Below, piece by piece: positions 1 through 12,900 of a stretch of 64,000 nucleotides of DNA (its first letter is position 1; the number at the start of each line of letters is the position of its first letter). The notes under the pieces were generated by a model that was not told the DNA's origin, made no database searches, and was given only the letters and a program-made list of their open reading frames with translations. The translations under genes were made by a program, and so were the position numbers. Source of the stretch: Muscardinus avellanarius. Lineage: Eukaryota; Chordata; Mammalia; Rodentia; Gliridae. Location: the NCBI GenBank assembly GCA_963383645.1, contig OY726572.1:26480792-26544791 (forward strand), read 5' to 3'.

Positions 1-642
1 TTAAATATCCTGTGACAGATGGAAAATCAATATAAATATTCATCCTGTATGCTCAAGTGCCTTGGTTTAGAGGAAATGTTCATGCAGTTGCTTAATTTAC
101 AAATGGAACTAGCAGCTTATTTCATGGAACACCATTTTTACTTGTGAGAGTGGTGTAATAGGCAAACCATGCTCTTGCAGACTAGGTTATTTGGAAGACA
201 TTTTTAACAAAATGAATGAAAGTAACATCACTTTGGGAGAAATTGGTAGTATTTGTTTCCAATTATAAAAGAGCTTTTGAAGTAAAAATTAGAATTTTAG
301 ATAGTTTTTGTCCTGTAGGGAGCTTAACAGCTTCTCAATACTATTGATGAAATACAATATTTTTATTGTTTTCTAATTGTGTAATGAATTTTGTTAGCAT
401 TTGGAAGATTTGTATATAAAGGCAAACCAGTATTTCCCAAAAGATCCATGCATAACGTCTAATGTTTCTCCAGTGTACATGGATAACAGGCTCCTTAAAA
501 GTATACGATATGCCACTTGATCTTAATATAACAGCATTTCACAAGTTCATGGATAAGATTTCAGATACTACATTGTAATTAATCTTTGAGAAACTGCTAC
601 TTAGGCACTTTTTGCTTATGCTAGGCTATTAAAATATTTTTT

Positions 643-838
643 GCTGCTTGTGGTGGCACACACTTGTAATCCTAGTACTTGGCATACGGAGACAGGAGGA
701 TCGCAGATTTATGGCCAGCCTCAGCTACTTAGGCCCTCTGTAACTTAGTGAGACCCTGTTTCAAAATAAAGAATAAAAAATAGGTCTGTGGGTATAGCTT
801 GGAGGTAGAATGCCCCTTAGTTCAATCCCTAGTACTGC
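643..838 (+). mobile_element. B1-dID SINE
   Basis: Left half TGGTGGCACACACTTGTAAT, linker AAAATAAAGAATAAAAAATAGG, right half with TAGCTTGGAGGTAGAATGCC and CCTAGTACT. A typical older (type I) copy. Confidence 0.9.
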
Positions 839-882
839 AGGGGAGTGTGGGGGGGCAAAACAAAGAAAAAAGCGTTTTTCCA

Positions 883-1090
883 AGCTGGGCATGGTGGCGC
901 ACACTTGTAATCCCAGTACATGGGAGGCCGAGACAGGAGGATCACAGGTTCTGAGCCAGCCTCTGCAATTTAGTGAGGCTCTCAGCAACTTAGCGAGTCC
1001 CTGTTTCCAAATAAGAAATAAAATAGGTGTCGGGTATAACCTAGAGGTAGAATGCCCATGGGTTCATTTCTCTAACACACATACACACAC
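883..1090 (+). mobile_element. B1-dID SINE with CA-repeat tail
   Basis: Begins AGCTGGGCATGGTGGCGCAC; the right half ends in AACACACATACACACACAC in place of a plain A tail. Confidence 0.9.
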
Positions 1091-1247
1091 ACTTCTAGCT
1101 ACATATTTATGATGAATCGGAATATTTTCACATACTTCTACTCATACTACATAAAGCAGCACATAGAATGAAGAGGCAGTAGGAGAAACTAGCTCTTCTC
1201 TGATAAGATTTTAAAGAGATTCACTTTTTTTTTTTTATGAAACTAGC

Positions 1248-1456
1248 TTTTTTTTTTTCGGTACTGAAGATTGAACCTAGAGGCATTCTACCTCTAAGCT
1301 ACACCCCCATTTCCATTTTATATCGTATTTGCAAATAGGGTCTAACTAGGCTGCACAGAGCCTTTCTAAGTTGCTGAGGCTTTCTTTGAATCAGCTTCTC
1401 CTGTCTCTGCTTCCCAAGTATGGGTATTATAAAGCATGTGCTATCATGCCTGGGTA
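1248..1456 (-). mobile_element. B1-dID SINE
   Basis: Starts with the T run and CGGTACTGAAGATTGAACC and ends CTATCATGCCTGGG, the reverse of the left-half head. Confidence 0.88.
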
Positions 1457-1490
1457 CAGAAAATAGTTATTTTTAAAATTAAATATACCT

Positions 1491-1680
1491 CTTTTTTTTT
1501 TTTTGGTGGTACTGGGGTTCCTGGAAGCCCATCTACCTCCGGGCTACACTCCCAGACCTATTTTTTAATATTTTGAAACAGGGTCTCGTAAGCCAGCGCG
1601 GCTGGCTTTGAACCGGCATGATCCTCCTGTCTCCGCCTCCCAAGCGCGGGGATTACAAGCGTGCGCCACCACGCCCGGCT
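1491..1680 (-). mobile_element. B1-dID SINE, type III (young)
   Basis: T run, GGTGGTACTGGGGTTCCTGG, GCCAGCGCGGCTGGC palindrome, ACCACGCCCGGCT. CpGs are largely intact. Confidence 0.93.
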
Positions 1681-1744
1681 TATACCATTTCTTTTAATAT
1701 CTGATGTGTTTATTATTTAATGAATAAATGAATGAATGAATGAT

Positions 1745-2402
1745 TTTTTTATAGCATTAGAGATTGACCCCAGAGGCATTCTACCTTCAAGTTATACCCC
1801 CATCCAGATTTTCTTGTTTGAACACAGGGTCTCCCTAGGCTGATGAGCGTCTCACTGTTTACTGAGGCTGTCCTTGAACCTGTGATCTTCCTTTTTCAGC
1901 CTCCCAACTACAGGGATTACAGGCATACACCACCACACCTGCTTATTTATAATTTTTTGATCTCAAAATTTTCACTATGCAAAATATCAGTACATAGTCA
2001 AGCAATGTAAATGTAAGCTCCTTACAGTTCTTAGCATCTTAAAGATGTGGAAGGATCTTAGCATTGGGAACTGTTCTTCTAACCTTGTTCTTTCAGTTCA
2101 TCAAAGGTGCCAGGTTCTTTCCCTAATAGGGATTTTCACTCATGTTCCTGCTAATTTTCTTTTCCCACCATAAGGGAATAAATATAGTGTGTGTGGGTAC
2201 TGGGTATTGTACCAAGGGACATTCTACCTCCGAGCTACATTCCCAGCCCTTTAATATTAGTATTTGGAAACAGAGCCTCACTCAGTTGCTGCCCATGTTG
2301 CTCACTAAATTGCTAAGGCTTAAGGCTTGTTTCCAACCTGCAGTCCTCCTTTTCCAGCTTTCCAGGTACTTTGTTTACAAGCATGTGCCACCATGCTCAG
2401 CT
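1745..2402 (-). mobile_element. Two B1-dID SINEs (1745-1942, 2190-2402)
   Basis: Both show the reversed right half (GAGGCATTCTACC; GGACATTCTACCTCC) followed by the reversed left half ending CACCACACCTGC or CACCATGCTCAGC. Sequence between them is unique. Confidence 0.85.
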
Positions 2403-2553
2403 AGTAATCTCTGTTTCCCCATGAATTTTATTATTTAATCCGAGAAATATTTTGTTCCCTGTGACTTATATATCCCATTTGACATGTTAGTCCTTTAAAT
2501 TTTTTATAAGTAAAACATTTCACTTTTTATTTTTATTTACTTGTTTATTTTAC

Positions 2554-3085
2554 AGTGCTTGGGATCGAAATCAGGAGCATTCTATGTCTGTGCAATCCTC
2601 CCCGACCTTTAAAAATTTTTTTTTTTTTTTAAGTAGGATCTTGTTGTGTTGTTTATCTTGGCTGAGCCTGTGATCCTCATAGCTCAGCCTTCCAACATAC
2701 TGGGATTACAGGCGTTTGCCATCTTGCCTGGCAACATTTCACCTTTTAAACAAGTTTTAATTGCATAGTCTGTTGTTTAATACCTTGCATCTACTAATAT
2801 AGAATATAAGTTACGTGAAGAATGGGACCTATCCTTCTTACTTTTTTAATTTCATAAGTCTTATATTCAGTACGTGCGCAGTAAACATTTTATGGAACCC
2901 AGGGCCAATCTAAAGCAAAACAAGCTAAAACTCCAGCCCTTTTTTATTCTTTTATTTTGAAAAAGGGTCTCACTAGGTTACAGATGACTTCACTAAATTG
3001 CTGCGGTTGGCCATGAACCTGAGATCTTTTTTTCTCAGCCTCCCAGGTACTGGGATTACAAGTGTGTGCCACCAATATGTGTGTG
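2554..3085 (-). mobile_element. Two degraded SINEs (2554-2733, 2890-3075)
   Basis: Reversed right-half remnants, then TGGGATTACAGGCGTTTGCC and TGGGATTACAAGTGTGTGCC, the reversed left half. Both are diverged. Confidence 0.75.
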
Positions 3086-3329
3086 AGGCCTTATGATGGT
3101 GTCACCAATGGAACGTTGTAGCATAAAGTTATGACAGCTTAACCTGTCATTTAGTAGTCATTCAGGTGGTGGCAACCAGTTTTATACCTCCCAGATCTTT
3201 TTTCACTTTCTAATTTACTTTGAGTCTTAAAGAATTCTGCTTAAAGTAGAGCTAATCTTAGAAAATTTGTAGTGAAAAATAATACTTTTCTCCTAAGTCA
3301 CTATATAATGTCATTGTGAATCCCTTTGT

Positions 3330-3564
3330 CTTTTTTTTTTTTTTTTTTTTTTTTGGTGGTACTGGGGTTCCTGGAAGCCCTTCTACCTCCGGGCTACACT
3401 CCCAGACCTATTTTTACATTTTTATTTGGAAACAGGGTCTCCTAAGCCAGCGCGTGCGGCGGGCTTCGAACCTGCATGATCCTCCTGTCTCCGCCTCTCA
3501 AGCGGGGGGGGGGGGTTAGAAGCGTGCGCTAATCCACTGCTGGATTACTAAACCACTCCTGGCC
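3330..3564 (-). mobile_element. B1-dID SINE, type III, with G12 run
   Basis: A T run of about 23, GGTGGTACTGGGGTTCCTGG, a CCAGCGCGTGCGGCGGGC centre and a G run at 3505-3516 near the reversed head. Confidence 0.88.
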
Positions 3565-3715
3565 CTTTGTCTTCTTTCTGAATCAAATTTTTTGCTTCTT
3601 AGTTGTTATCACCAGATGTGGTTCTTGAAAATACGTATGCTGGCTTAGAATATTTTTATGAATAGAAAGCAGTGTGCCTGAAGATAAATATTATTAATAT
3701 TTAGAAATGTTTCTT

Positions 3716-4098
3716 TAGCCAGTCTTGGTGGCACATACCTGCAATCCCTGTATTTGGGAGGCTGAGACAAGGATTACAAGTTCAAGGGCAGTCTCAGCCA
3801 AGCAAAATCCTGTTTCCAAATAAGAAATACAATCAGGTTGGAGGTGTAGCTCGAAGGTAGAATGCCTTTGGGTTCAATCCCCAGTACCAGAAAAAGAAAG
3901 AAAAAGAAATGTTCACTATCAGAAAATGTATTCTCATACTGTGTATACTTAACAGATTGTGTGATAAGAGGATTGGGCTTTTGAGGCCAGTTTCAGCAAG
4001 TGAGCAAGATCTTGTTTAAAAATAAAAAGGGTTGGGAGTGTAACTCAGCGGTGGATCGGTCATGTTTTCAATACCCAGAACCCTCCATCCTCCCAAAA
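3716..4098 (+). mobile_element. SINE (3716-3890) and partial SINE (3963-4098)
   Basis: The first has GCCAGTCTTGGTGGCACATA and CAATCCCCAGTACC. The second lacks the head and retains GTGAGCAAGATCTTGTTT and the right half GTAACTCAGCGGTGGA. Confidence 0.8.
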
Positions 4099-4418
4099 AA
4101 AGCTGGTTTGTAAATTTTTTGTTAAAAATCGAAATCACTTATTGCTGAACATAAATTTCAGTGTTTTAGCAGAAACTTTCCCTCATGTTTCTCATTTTAC
4201 TGCTGGGAATGACTACTATGTTGCTTTTAAGCAATTTTGCTTCTGTAGGAAGGATCTCAGATTTCTGTGAGCTTTCTTCATACCATATTCATTCTTGAAG
4301 CACTGTGTGAGCATTGTGTTTATGTTCTCATTAAAATTGGAGCTGCGGTTGTAATTATTGCTGTGAATTACCTTTTTAAGATTTATCATTATATAAGACT
4401 TCTCTCTTTCTGTACTAG

Positions 4419-4553
4419 GAAATGGAAAGGTCAGCAGTTGCACAGCTGCTGAGGGTAGTTTCACATCCCTCACTGGACTTCTGGAAGTTGAGCCCCTCCA
4501 CTTCACGTGTGTGTCAACTAGTGATGGAACCAGAATAGAAAGGGACGATGCAA
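4419..4553 (+). CDS. BIRC6: BIRC6 exon (window exon 1)
   Basis: 135 nt. The acceptor is ctgtactag and the donor is GTACGT. It enters with the last two bases of a Gly codon and leaves with the first base of a Met codon completed by the next exon, giving ...RIERDDA-M-SSFG.... It reads NGKVSSCTAAEGSFTSLTG, then LEVEPLHFTCVSTSDGTR, a short beta-rich segment just before the first coiled coil. This is the only exon in the first 10.3 kb. Phase and sequence continuity with the exon at 10323 make it certain even though it is isolated between long introns. Confidence 0.95.
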
Positions 4554-6092
4554 GTACGTTCACTGGTATATACCTTCTTTTATTATTATATGTTATGTAG
4601 TAATAAACAAAGGGATATGTAAGTATTTAAATAATCTGTCTATAATATGTGTATAAATTTCATGCCTCTCATGTCAAGTAGAGGCTGATGGGAGGGACAT
4701 TTGGGGAAATATCAATAATAGTTTCATATTCTTATTCAGTTCATGGATTATATAGTAAGATCAGTGTTGCTCCTTCCCCTACCCAGTAGAGCACTGCCTT
4801 AAACTTTTTATGTATGTGTATATTTAGAAACTTTTTTTATGGTACTTGGGATGGAACCTAGGGGCCTTCTACCTCTGGGCTATACTTCCCGACCTGTTTT
4901 ATTTTTTATTGTTGAAACGAGGTCTTGCTAGGTAGATAAAAGAGTCTCACTACCTGCTAAGGCTGACCTCTAGCCTACTGGCTCAGCTTCCCAAGTATTG
5001 GGATTACAAGCATGTGCAACCATTACCACTTGAAACTTTTTAATTTGGATAATATCAACCATACACACTTGTAATCTGAGTACTTAGGAGGCTGAGACAG
5101 GAAGATCACATGTTGAAATACAGCTTCAGCAATTTAGCAATTTATCCCCGCACTTGGGAGACGGAGACAGGAGGATCACGCAGGTTCAAAGCCAGCCGCG
5201 TTGGCTTAAGAGACCCTGTTTCCAAATAAAAATCTAAAAATAGGTCTGGGAGTGTAGCCCGGATGTAAAAGGGTTTCCAGGAGCCCCAGTACCAACAAAA
5301 ACAAAAACAAAAAACCAACAAATTACTAACCATAATGAAAATAGACTCCCTTGTTTTCATTACCGAGCACCAAGTCATTAAATCCTGTCCAATCCTGTTT
5401 TGTGCAGGCCATACATAGATTTGGGATCATAATGTTATTTCATGCATTTAAAGCTAATAATATATTTGGTGATGTCGTTGAGAAGGTTGAGATGAATAAA
5501 TATATAATACTAATTTGGCAACTAATTTAAAGTAACATTGGGTATCTGAAATGTAAGTAAGTACCTTTACTTAAAATTCAGTTTTTAACTATCAGTCAAT
5601 GGAAGTGCTAATTAACGTTTTATATTTAATTTTCTGTGATTTTTACTCTCACATCTTTAGGGGTAGAGATGTAAATTTTGCCACACAAGTAATTGAAATT
5701 TTTATAACTAAGAATATTTGCTTATAGTTTTATATCTATATTATAATCACTGAAGTATTTGAATATTGTCTTGAACTGATTTTGCTGATGATGATATTGT
5801 GTAAGTAGGTAATCTACTCTTGAACAGTTTAACAAAAAGTAAAATGTTTTCAGAAGTCATGGAAAATCAGTCTTGTTCCTGACTCCAGAATGGCAAAGTG
5901 TTTTCAAATGAAATCTATCAGTTCTTCATTTTGGTATCTTTTTCTTCAGAACTTCCTGACACCTTCCAGTAAGAAAGTAACCATTAAGGTGGGCGTGGTG
6001 GTGCACGCTTGTGACCCCCGTGCTTGGGAGGCTGAGACAGGAGGATCTTGCAGGTTCAAAGCCAGCACCAGCTGGCTTAAGAGACCCTGTTT

Positions 6093-6126
<34 letters not shown>

Positions 6127-9100
6127 TCTGGGAGTGTAGTCAGGAGGTAGAAGGCCCCTGGCTTCCATCCCCAGTACCACCAAAAAAAAAAAGAAAAAGT
6201 AACCATTAAGTGAAATTCTCAGTTTAGGTTTTGAGGGTAGCATTTTAAATTAAAATGTAATATTTTATGGAGATTATAGTAAAGTCATAATTAAATTTAT
6301 TTTTACACAAATAGTCATCTTGTAGAAACTTATATCATCAATTTGTATAAACATTTATATTGGAATAGAAACATGCCATGGCAAAAACATTTTTGAACTT
6401 TCAGAAAAGTTGTTAATTTTAAATTAGGCTTTTTTGGGGAACTCATGAAAATGTATTTAAAGTAGTAGTGCTTTCAGAAGGTTAAAATAGAACTAATTAT
6501 ACAATATTAGAGTTGATAAAGCATTCTTTCACCCTATCTACCCATTTTTTTCTCCTACCTAAGCTATGGAATCAGCTTTTCATTTTTCCAGAGGTAGTCT
6601 GTGAATGTTCAAGTGCTCACCTCTGTGTTCTACCCAGGCCAAGACCACTGCCAGCAGAGGGTTTTTAGTAAATGTTAGGACCAAGTCCTGGCTATTGATC
6701 TTTATGTGTGAAAGATGAGTACAGTCTCCTAGCTTCTGTTTACTGTTTTGAGACATAGACCTTGTTAGATGGCAGAAAGGTAGGTTGTCAGCTGGGCATG
6801 GTGGTACATGCCTGTAATCCCAGTACTTTGAGCAGACTTCTAAGTTTGAGGCCAGCAGGTTTGAGGTCAGCCCCCAAAACTTAGCAAGACTCTGTTTTGA
6901 AATAAAGGATGAAAAATAGGGCTGGGGGTATCGCTCAGAGGCAGAATGCCCCTGGGTTTCATCCTCAGTATTGGGTGGGGGGGGGCTGTGCATGATGACA
7001 CATGCCTCTAATTCTAGTACTTGGGAGGATGAGACAGGAAGAACACAAATTCAATGCCAGTCTCAGTAAGGTAGTGAGATTGTCAGCAAACTAGCAATAT
7101 CCTGTTTCAAAATAAAAAATAGGGACTGGGATGTAGCTCAGAGATAGAATGCTTCTGGATTTAATTCTAAGTACTGGAATTATAGTTGTTCACCACCATA
7201 GTTTCTGGCAATGTCTCCATCCCCCTCACCCCCCCTAGTACTGGGGATGAAACACAGGGGCATTCTACCTCCAAGCCAAACCCCCAGTCCTTTTTTTTTT
7301 TCTTTTTTTCTTTTTTTGCTGGTACTGGGGGTAGAACCCAGAGGCTTTCTACCTCCGGGCTATACTCCCAGACCTTTTTTACATTTTATTTGGAAACAAA
7401 GTCTCACTAAGTTGCTGAAAGCCTCACTAAGTAGCTGAGGCTGGCTTCAAACCCATGGGATCCTCCTCTTTCAGCCTCCCAAGAGCAGAGATTACAAGCG
7501 TGCACCACCACACCCGGCCTTATTCTTTATTTTGAAACAGGGTCTCACTGAGTTGCCAAGGGCCTCACTAAGTAGCTGAGGCTGTCCACAAACCATGATC
7601 CTCCTGTCTCAGTCTCCCAAGTACTAGAGTTAGAGGTGGCACCACCACGCCCGCTGTCTCCACCTTTGAGAGCAGCACAGGTACACACTGATTCTCCAGC
7701 TGAGATGCTCCTCGTAAGCTAGTCTCCGCCCCACACTAGTGCTCTCCTGCCTACGGGTCTTTATGGCCACGTGCAGACGGCAATTCTGATGGGCCACATC
7801 TGAGGTCTGGCCTTGGTCCAGGCATAAAAGGAGATCCCATGCTAATACATTTGATGTGGAGCTAATGTGACTTTCTCACATAATCAACCTCAGTACACAC
7901 GCCCTGGGCTGTGGCGTTTCCTCTGTCCCTGTTATCCTTTCAACACCTCAACCTTCCCCATGATGCGCTAGTATTACTCTTAATCACTCCGTGCCTTCGT
8001 ATCCTTTGCGGTCTCCCTGAGTCTCACGATGGGAGAATTACCTCTCACACACGAGTCCACTGCACTGGAATAGCTCATCATTGGGCTGTCACTCTGGTGA
8101 GGGTGACCTAGCGTTCCAGACTGTGACTCCATAACTCCGTAGCATTGGCGAAGGCTTCAGACACCCTCTGAGAGGAGATCCTCCTCATCGGGGTCTCTAT
8201 CCCTTGTCCCAGTGCCCGGCTCCTCTGAAGCCTATTCTCCCTCCTAGGCTCCCACACGCTGCCTGCTGTCTCAGACCCCACATGTCAGAAGGATCAGAAT
8301 AAAGAAATGAAGCATCAGGAGATGGGGGCTCATTTAAAAAGAGAAGCAGCTGGGCGTGGTGGCGCACGCTTGTAATCCCCGCACTTGGAGAGGTAGAGAC
8401 GGGAGGATCACGTAGGTTCGAAGCCAGCTGTGCTGGCTTAAAAGACCCTGTTTCCAAATAAAAATATAAAAATAGGTCTGGGAGTATAGTCCGGAGGTAG
8501 AAGGATTTCCAGGAACCCCAGTACCACTAAATAAATAAATAATAAATAAATAAAATAATTAAGAGACACAGCTCTGCTATAATGAACAGTGGCCTAGTTA
8601 CCTCAGATTCCCAGCTCAGCTCCTTAGCAAATGATGTAGAGAGAAGATCTCTGCAGACCTCACAGAGGCATGGTAGCTAAGATGCACCATGGCCAGGGAT
8701 GCTGAGTCTGCCCTCCTGTTTTAGGGGGAAAAAATTCTCAGAAGTTGAGGCTCAAAAAATTGCAGAGGGAACTCACAATAACTGTCAATAGAGTCGACAC
8801 TGGTGATCATTAGGCATTTATGAAAATTGAGGTCCATGAAAAAAAGGACCAAGATGATTATATTAAAAACTCACTCCTGTCGGGTGTGGTGGTGCATGCT
8901 TGTAATCAGAGCCTTTAGGAGGCTGAGTCAGGAGGATCGCGGTTCGCGGACAGCCTCACCTACTTAGTGTGGCCCTTCGGGTTCAGAGTGTAGGTCGGAG
9001 GTAGAATACTCTTGGGTTCCATCCCCACTACTGCAAAAAAAAAAAAGAAAAAAGAAAAGAAAAAGGAAAAGAAAAATAAGGGTAAAAAAAAAAGGTAAAG

Positions 9101-9941
9101 AAAGAAAAAATAAAAAGGGCTGAAAGTGATGTTATTTGACTTGGTGTATACCTCTTGTTTTATTCTAACATGTTAGCTTAATTTGTGAAATAACATTTTT
9201 TAAGCTTTTTCCATAATGTTTTTCATAATTATTTTATAAATAGAGTTTATTTGTAATTGACTCTTTTGAATTTGAATAACACTGAGAGAGAAAGTCAAAG
9301 AAATTTCTTAACTTGTAGGATTTCCTATAGCCTTTTTTTTTTTTTTTTTTTTTTTTTTGGTGGTACTGGGGTTCCTGGAAGCCCTTCTTCCTCCGGGCTA
9401 CACTCCCAGTCCTATTTTATATTTTTGAAACAGGGTCTCTTACACCAGCACGGCTGGCTTCGAACCTGCGCGATCCTCCTGTCTCCGCCTCCCAAGCGCG
9501 GGGATTACAAGCGTGCGCCACCACGCCCGGCGTTCCTATAGCCTTTTAATGATGATAAAGTTTATGACCAAACAGTATGAGCTAGGTTTGACTGTATTTG
9601 AAACACATCTCTCTATTTGAGTGTTCTGTGGAATAAATTTTAGGGAATATATACATATTTTGTGTGGACCTCATCTCTGTGTAGACTATGTCTTAAAAAT
9701 AATGTTCTTCCCCTGGCCTGGTGGCGCACACTTTTAATCCCAGCGCTTGGGACCTTTGAACCTGTGCAATCCTCCTGTCTCAGCCTCCCGATATTAGGAT
9801 TATAAGCATGTGCCACCCTGCCTGGCTCAAAATAATGTTCTTAAAATTGAAAGATTTTAAAGCCTTTTTTTTTTTTTTTTTTTTGGTGGTACTGACTGGG
9901 GTTCCTGGAAACCCTTCTATCTCCAGGTTACAGTCCCAGAC

Positions 9942-9997
<56 letters not shown>

Positions 9998-12900
9998 TGA
10001 AAATTAATTATAGCCAGGCGTGGTGGCGCACACTTGTAATCCCCGCGCTTGGGAGGCAGAGACAGGAGGATCGCACAGGTTCGAAGCCAGCCGCCGCGCG
10101 CTGGCTTAGGAGACCCTGTTTCCAAAATGAAAATGTAAAAATAGGTCTGGGAGTGTAGCCCAGAGGTAGAAGGGCTTCCAGGAACCCCAGTACCACCAAA
10201 AAAAAAAAAAAAAAGAAAATTAATTATAGATTTAGTATCAGAATTGTATATTTGGCGATATGTCTCTGTGAACTTCTTCATCCTGGTGTCTTTGTTTTTG
10301 TTCTCCCCTTGTCTTATGCCAGTGAGTTCCTTCGGGGTTACTCCTGCAGTAGGTGGACTCTCATCTGGGACAGTTGGGGAAGCCTCGACAGCCCTGAGTT
10401 CAGCAGCCCAGGTAGCTTTGCAGTCTCTCTCTCATGCAATGGCTTCAGCCGAGCAACAGCTACAGGTGCTGCAAGAGAAACAGCAGCAGCTTTTGAAGCT
10501 TCAGCAACAGGTTGGAGACTATTTGGCTCTTTGTTCATGCTGTCTCTAAACTTCAAAAGCTGAAACAGTACTGTAAAATGACCATTATTTTCATAAAGAA
10601 AAGTAGGTTGACCGATTTGAGCTAATCATTATCTACAAAAATTGAGGTAAAGTCTTTGCAATATTTTAAAATATTATAATTACATAAGTGCATTTTACTT
10701 GACACGTGTTTGAGAAAATATGATTGATACTTCATGTACATAAATCAGTAACTATTTACCTGGAGTAGAAAACTGAACACATTCTGAGAATAGTTACATT
10801 AGTATAACTTAGTATTTAGAAATTATTGTAGCTGTTTGTGATCTAAATGCAGCCTGTGACAATTCCAGACGACAACTTTGTGTTACGTTAGTCAACATGA
10901 GAATCTTTTTTCTTTTTTTTTTTTTTTTTGTGGTACTGGGGTGAAACCCAGAGGCTTTCTACCTCCGGGCTATTCTCCCAGACCTATTTTATACCTTATT
11001 TGGAAACAAGGTCTCACTAAGTTGCTGAGAGCCTCATTAAGTAGCTGAGGCTGGCTTTGAACCTGTGCGATCCTCCTGTCTCAGCCTCCCAAGTGCTGGG
11101 ATTACAAGCGTGCGCCACCATGCCTGGCAGAGAATCTTCCTCCTATTAATATGGTTTTTGAGCAGAACTTTGTTGTCCTTATTTATGTTTAATTGTTCTG
11201 CTTGTTTTTACCTTTCCTTTGCGAAAGTCCTAATTCATAAATACACAAGACATTTTATATATAATATTTAAAGAAGTACAAATATCAAAACAGTGTTCCA
11301 TTTATATTGAGTCTGGATTTGATTCATCTTTACGTAACCACGGACTACTTAATCATGTAGTATCCCTGCACCGTAGGTAGGTCTATATGTATTGCCTATG
11401 CTTGCTTTACAGAAAGCAAAGCTGGAAGCCAAGTTACATCAGACAACAGCTGCAGCAGCCGCAGCAGCATCAGCAGCATCAGCAGTGGGTCCTGTTCACA
11501 ACTCCGTGCCTTCCAACCCAGTGGCTGCTCCAGGATTCTTCATTCATCCGTCTGATGTCATTCCACCTACTCCAAAAACGACACCACTTTTTATGACTCC
11601 ACCACTCACTCCGCCCAATGAAGCAGTTTCCGTTGTGATTAATGCTGAACTTGCACAGCTTTTCCCGGGCTCAGTCATTGATCCCCCAGCAGTCACTCTT
11701 GCTGCTCATAACAAAAATTCCAACAAGTCCAAAATGGTAAATTATGTTTTAAAGAGGTGTCGGCTTAGACAGTTAAAAATATTTTGAAATAAACTCAACT
11801 TTAGAGGACAAAATTGTATCATCTCAATACATCAAATTCAGTTATTTTCTTTTATAAAATATTAGAGAAATTAGGAAATGTTCTTGTTGGCATTACGATT
11901 AGTAGTTTTATAGAGCAAGAGTCGTATAATATGCTTCTTTCTTTTTCTAGAATCCACTTGGTTCTGGTCTAGCCCTTGCAATTTCTCATGCTTCACATTT
12001 TCTTCAACCTCCACCTCACCAGTCCATTATTATAGAGCGGATGCATTCAGGTAATCTTTGAGCGCCTTAAAATATTTTTTTCTGCTTAGTCTGCTGGCCT
12101 CTTTATGACTTAGTGTTATTCAGTTGGATTTTCCATTGCAGATAAATCACATCTGCTCTGGGGCAAGCACTTTTTATGAAGAATAGCACTACATTAGGTT
12201 AAAGGTATATACTCACCAAGTTGAATGGATGAGTGCTGTTATAAGTAGTTTAATATTATTTAAAGAGTAGATTTGGCGGGCGTGGTGGCGCACACTTGTA
12301 ATCCCCACTCTTGGCAGGCTGAGACAGGAGGATTGCGCAGGTTCAAAGCCAGCCTCAGTTACTTAGTGAGGCTCTCAGCAACTTAGTGAGACCCTGTTTC
12401 CAAATAAAATATAAAAAAGGTCTGGGAGTATAGCCCGGAAGTAGAAAGCCTCTGGGTTCCATTCCCAGTACCACACACACACAAACCCCCCCCCCAAAAA
12501 AAAACAATAGATTTGATCTGTACCCGAATCCTGCCTGTTGAAATATGTTTGACAAGTATCTACTGTAATTGCTCAGTTACTATTATACTAGAAATTACTC
12601 TTAATAAGATATTCCCCAAACTATCATTTATACAATAAAACTTCTTTTTTAAAGAATAATTGGGCCAGGCGTGGTGGCGCACGCTTGTAATCCCCAGGCT
12701 TGGGAGGCGGAGACAGGAGGATCGCGCTGGTTCGGAGCCAGCCGCACTGGCTTAAGAGACCCTGTTTCCACATATTTTTATGTTAAAAAATAGGTGTGGA
12801 AGTGTAGCCCGTGGGAGTGTAGCCCGGAGGTAGAAGGGCTTCCAGGAACCCCAGTACCACCAAAAAAAAAAAAAAAAAAGAATAATTGGCAGAAATACTG

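Larger units (their letters stand above)
1..4418 (+). other. BIRC6: BIRC6 intron, 3' part (no exon seen)
   Basis: No stretch here reads as BIRC6 coding sequence between plausible splice sites. Positions 1-640 are AT-rich unique sequence in which I see nothing else. From 643 on it is almost continuous SINE copies, listed separately. The polypyrimidine tract at 4401-4418 ends in the acceptor of the first visible exon. Confidence 0.75.

Noticed and set aside
4216..4563. 115-residue minus-strand open frame over exon 1
   Set aside because: It is the antisense shadow of the BIRC6 exon and flanking intron.
7911..8111. 66-residue open frame in the GC-richer block
   Set aside because: No recognisable domain, no splice signals, and length expected by chance in GC-richer DNA.
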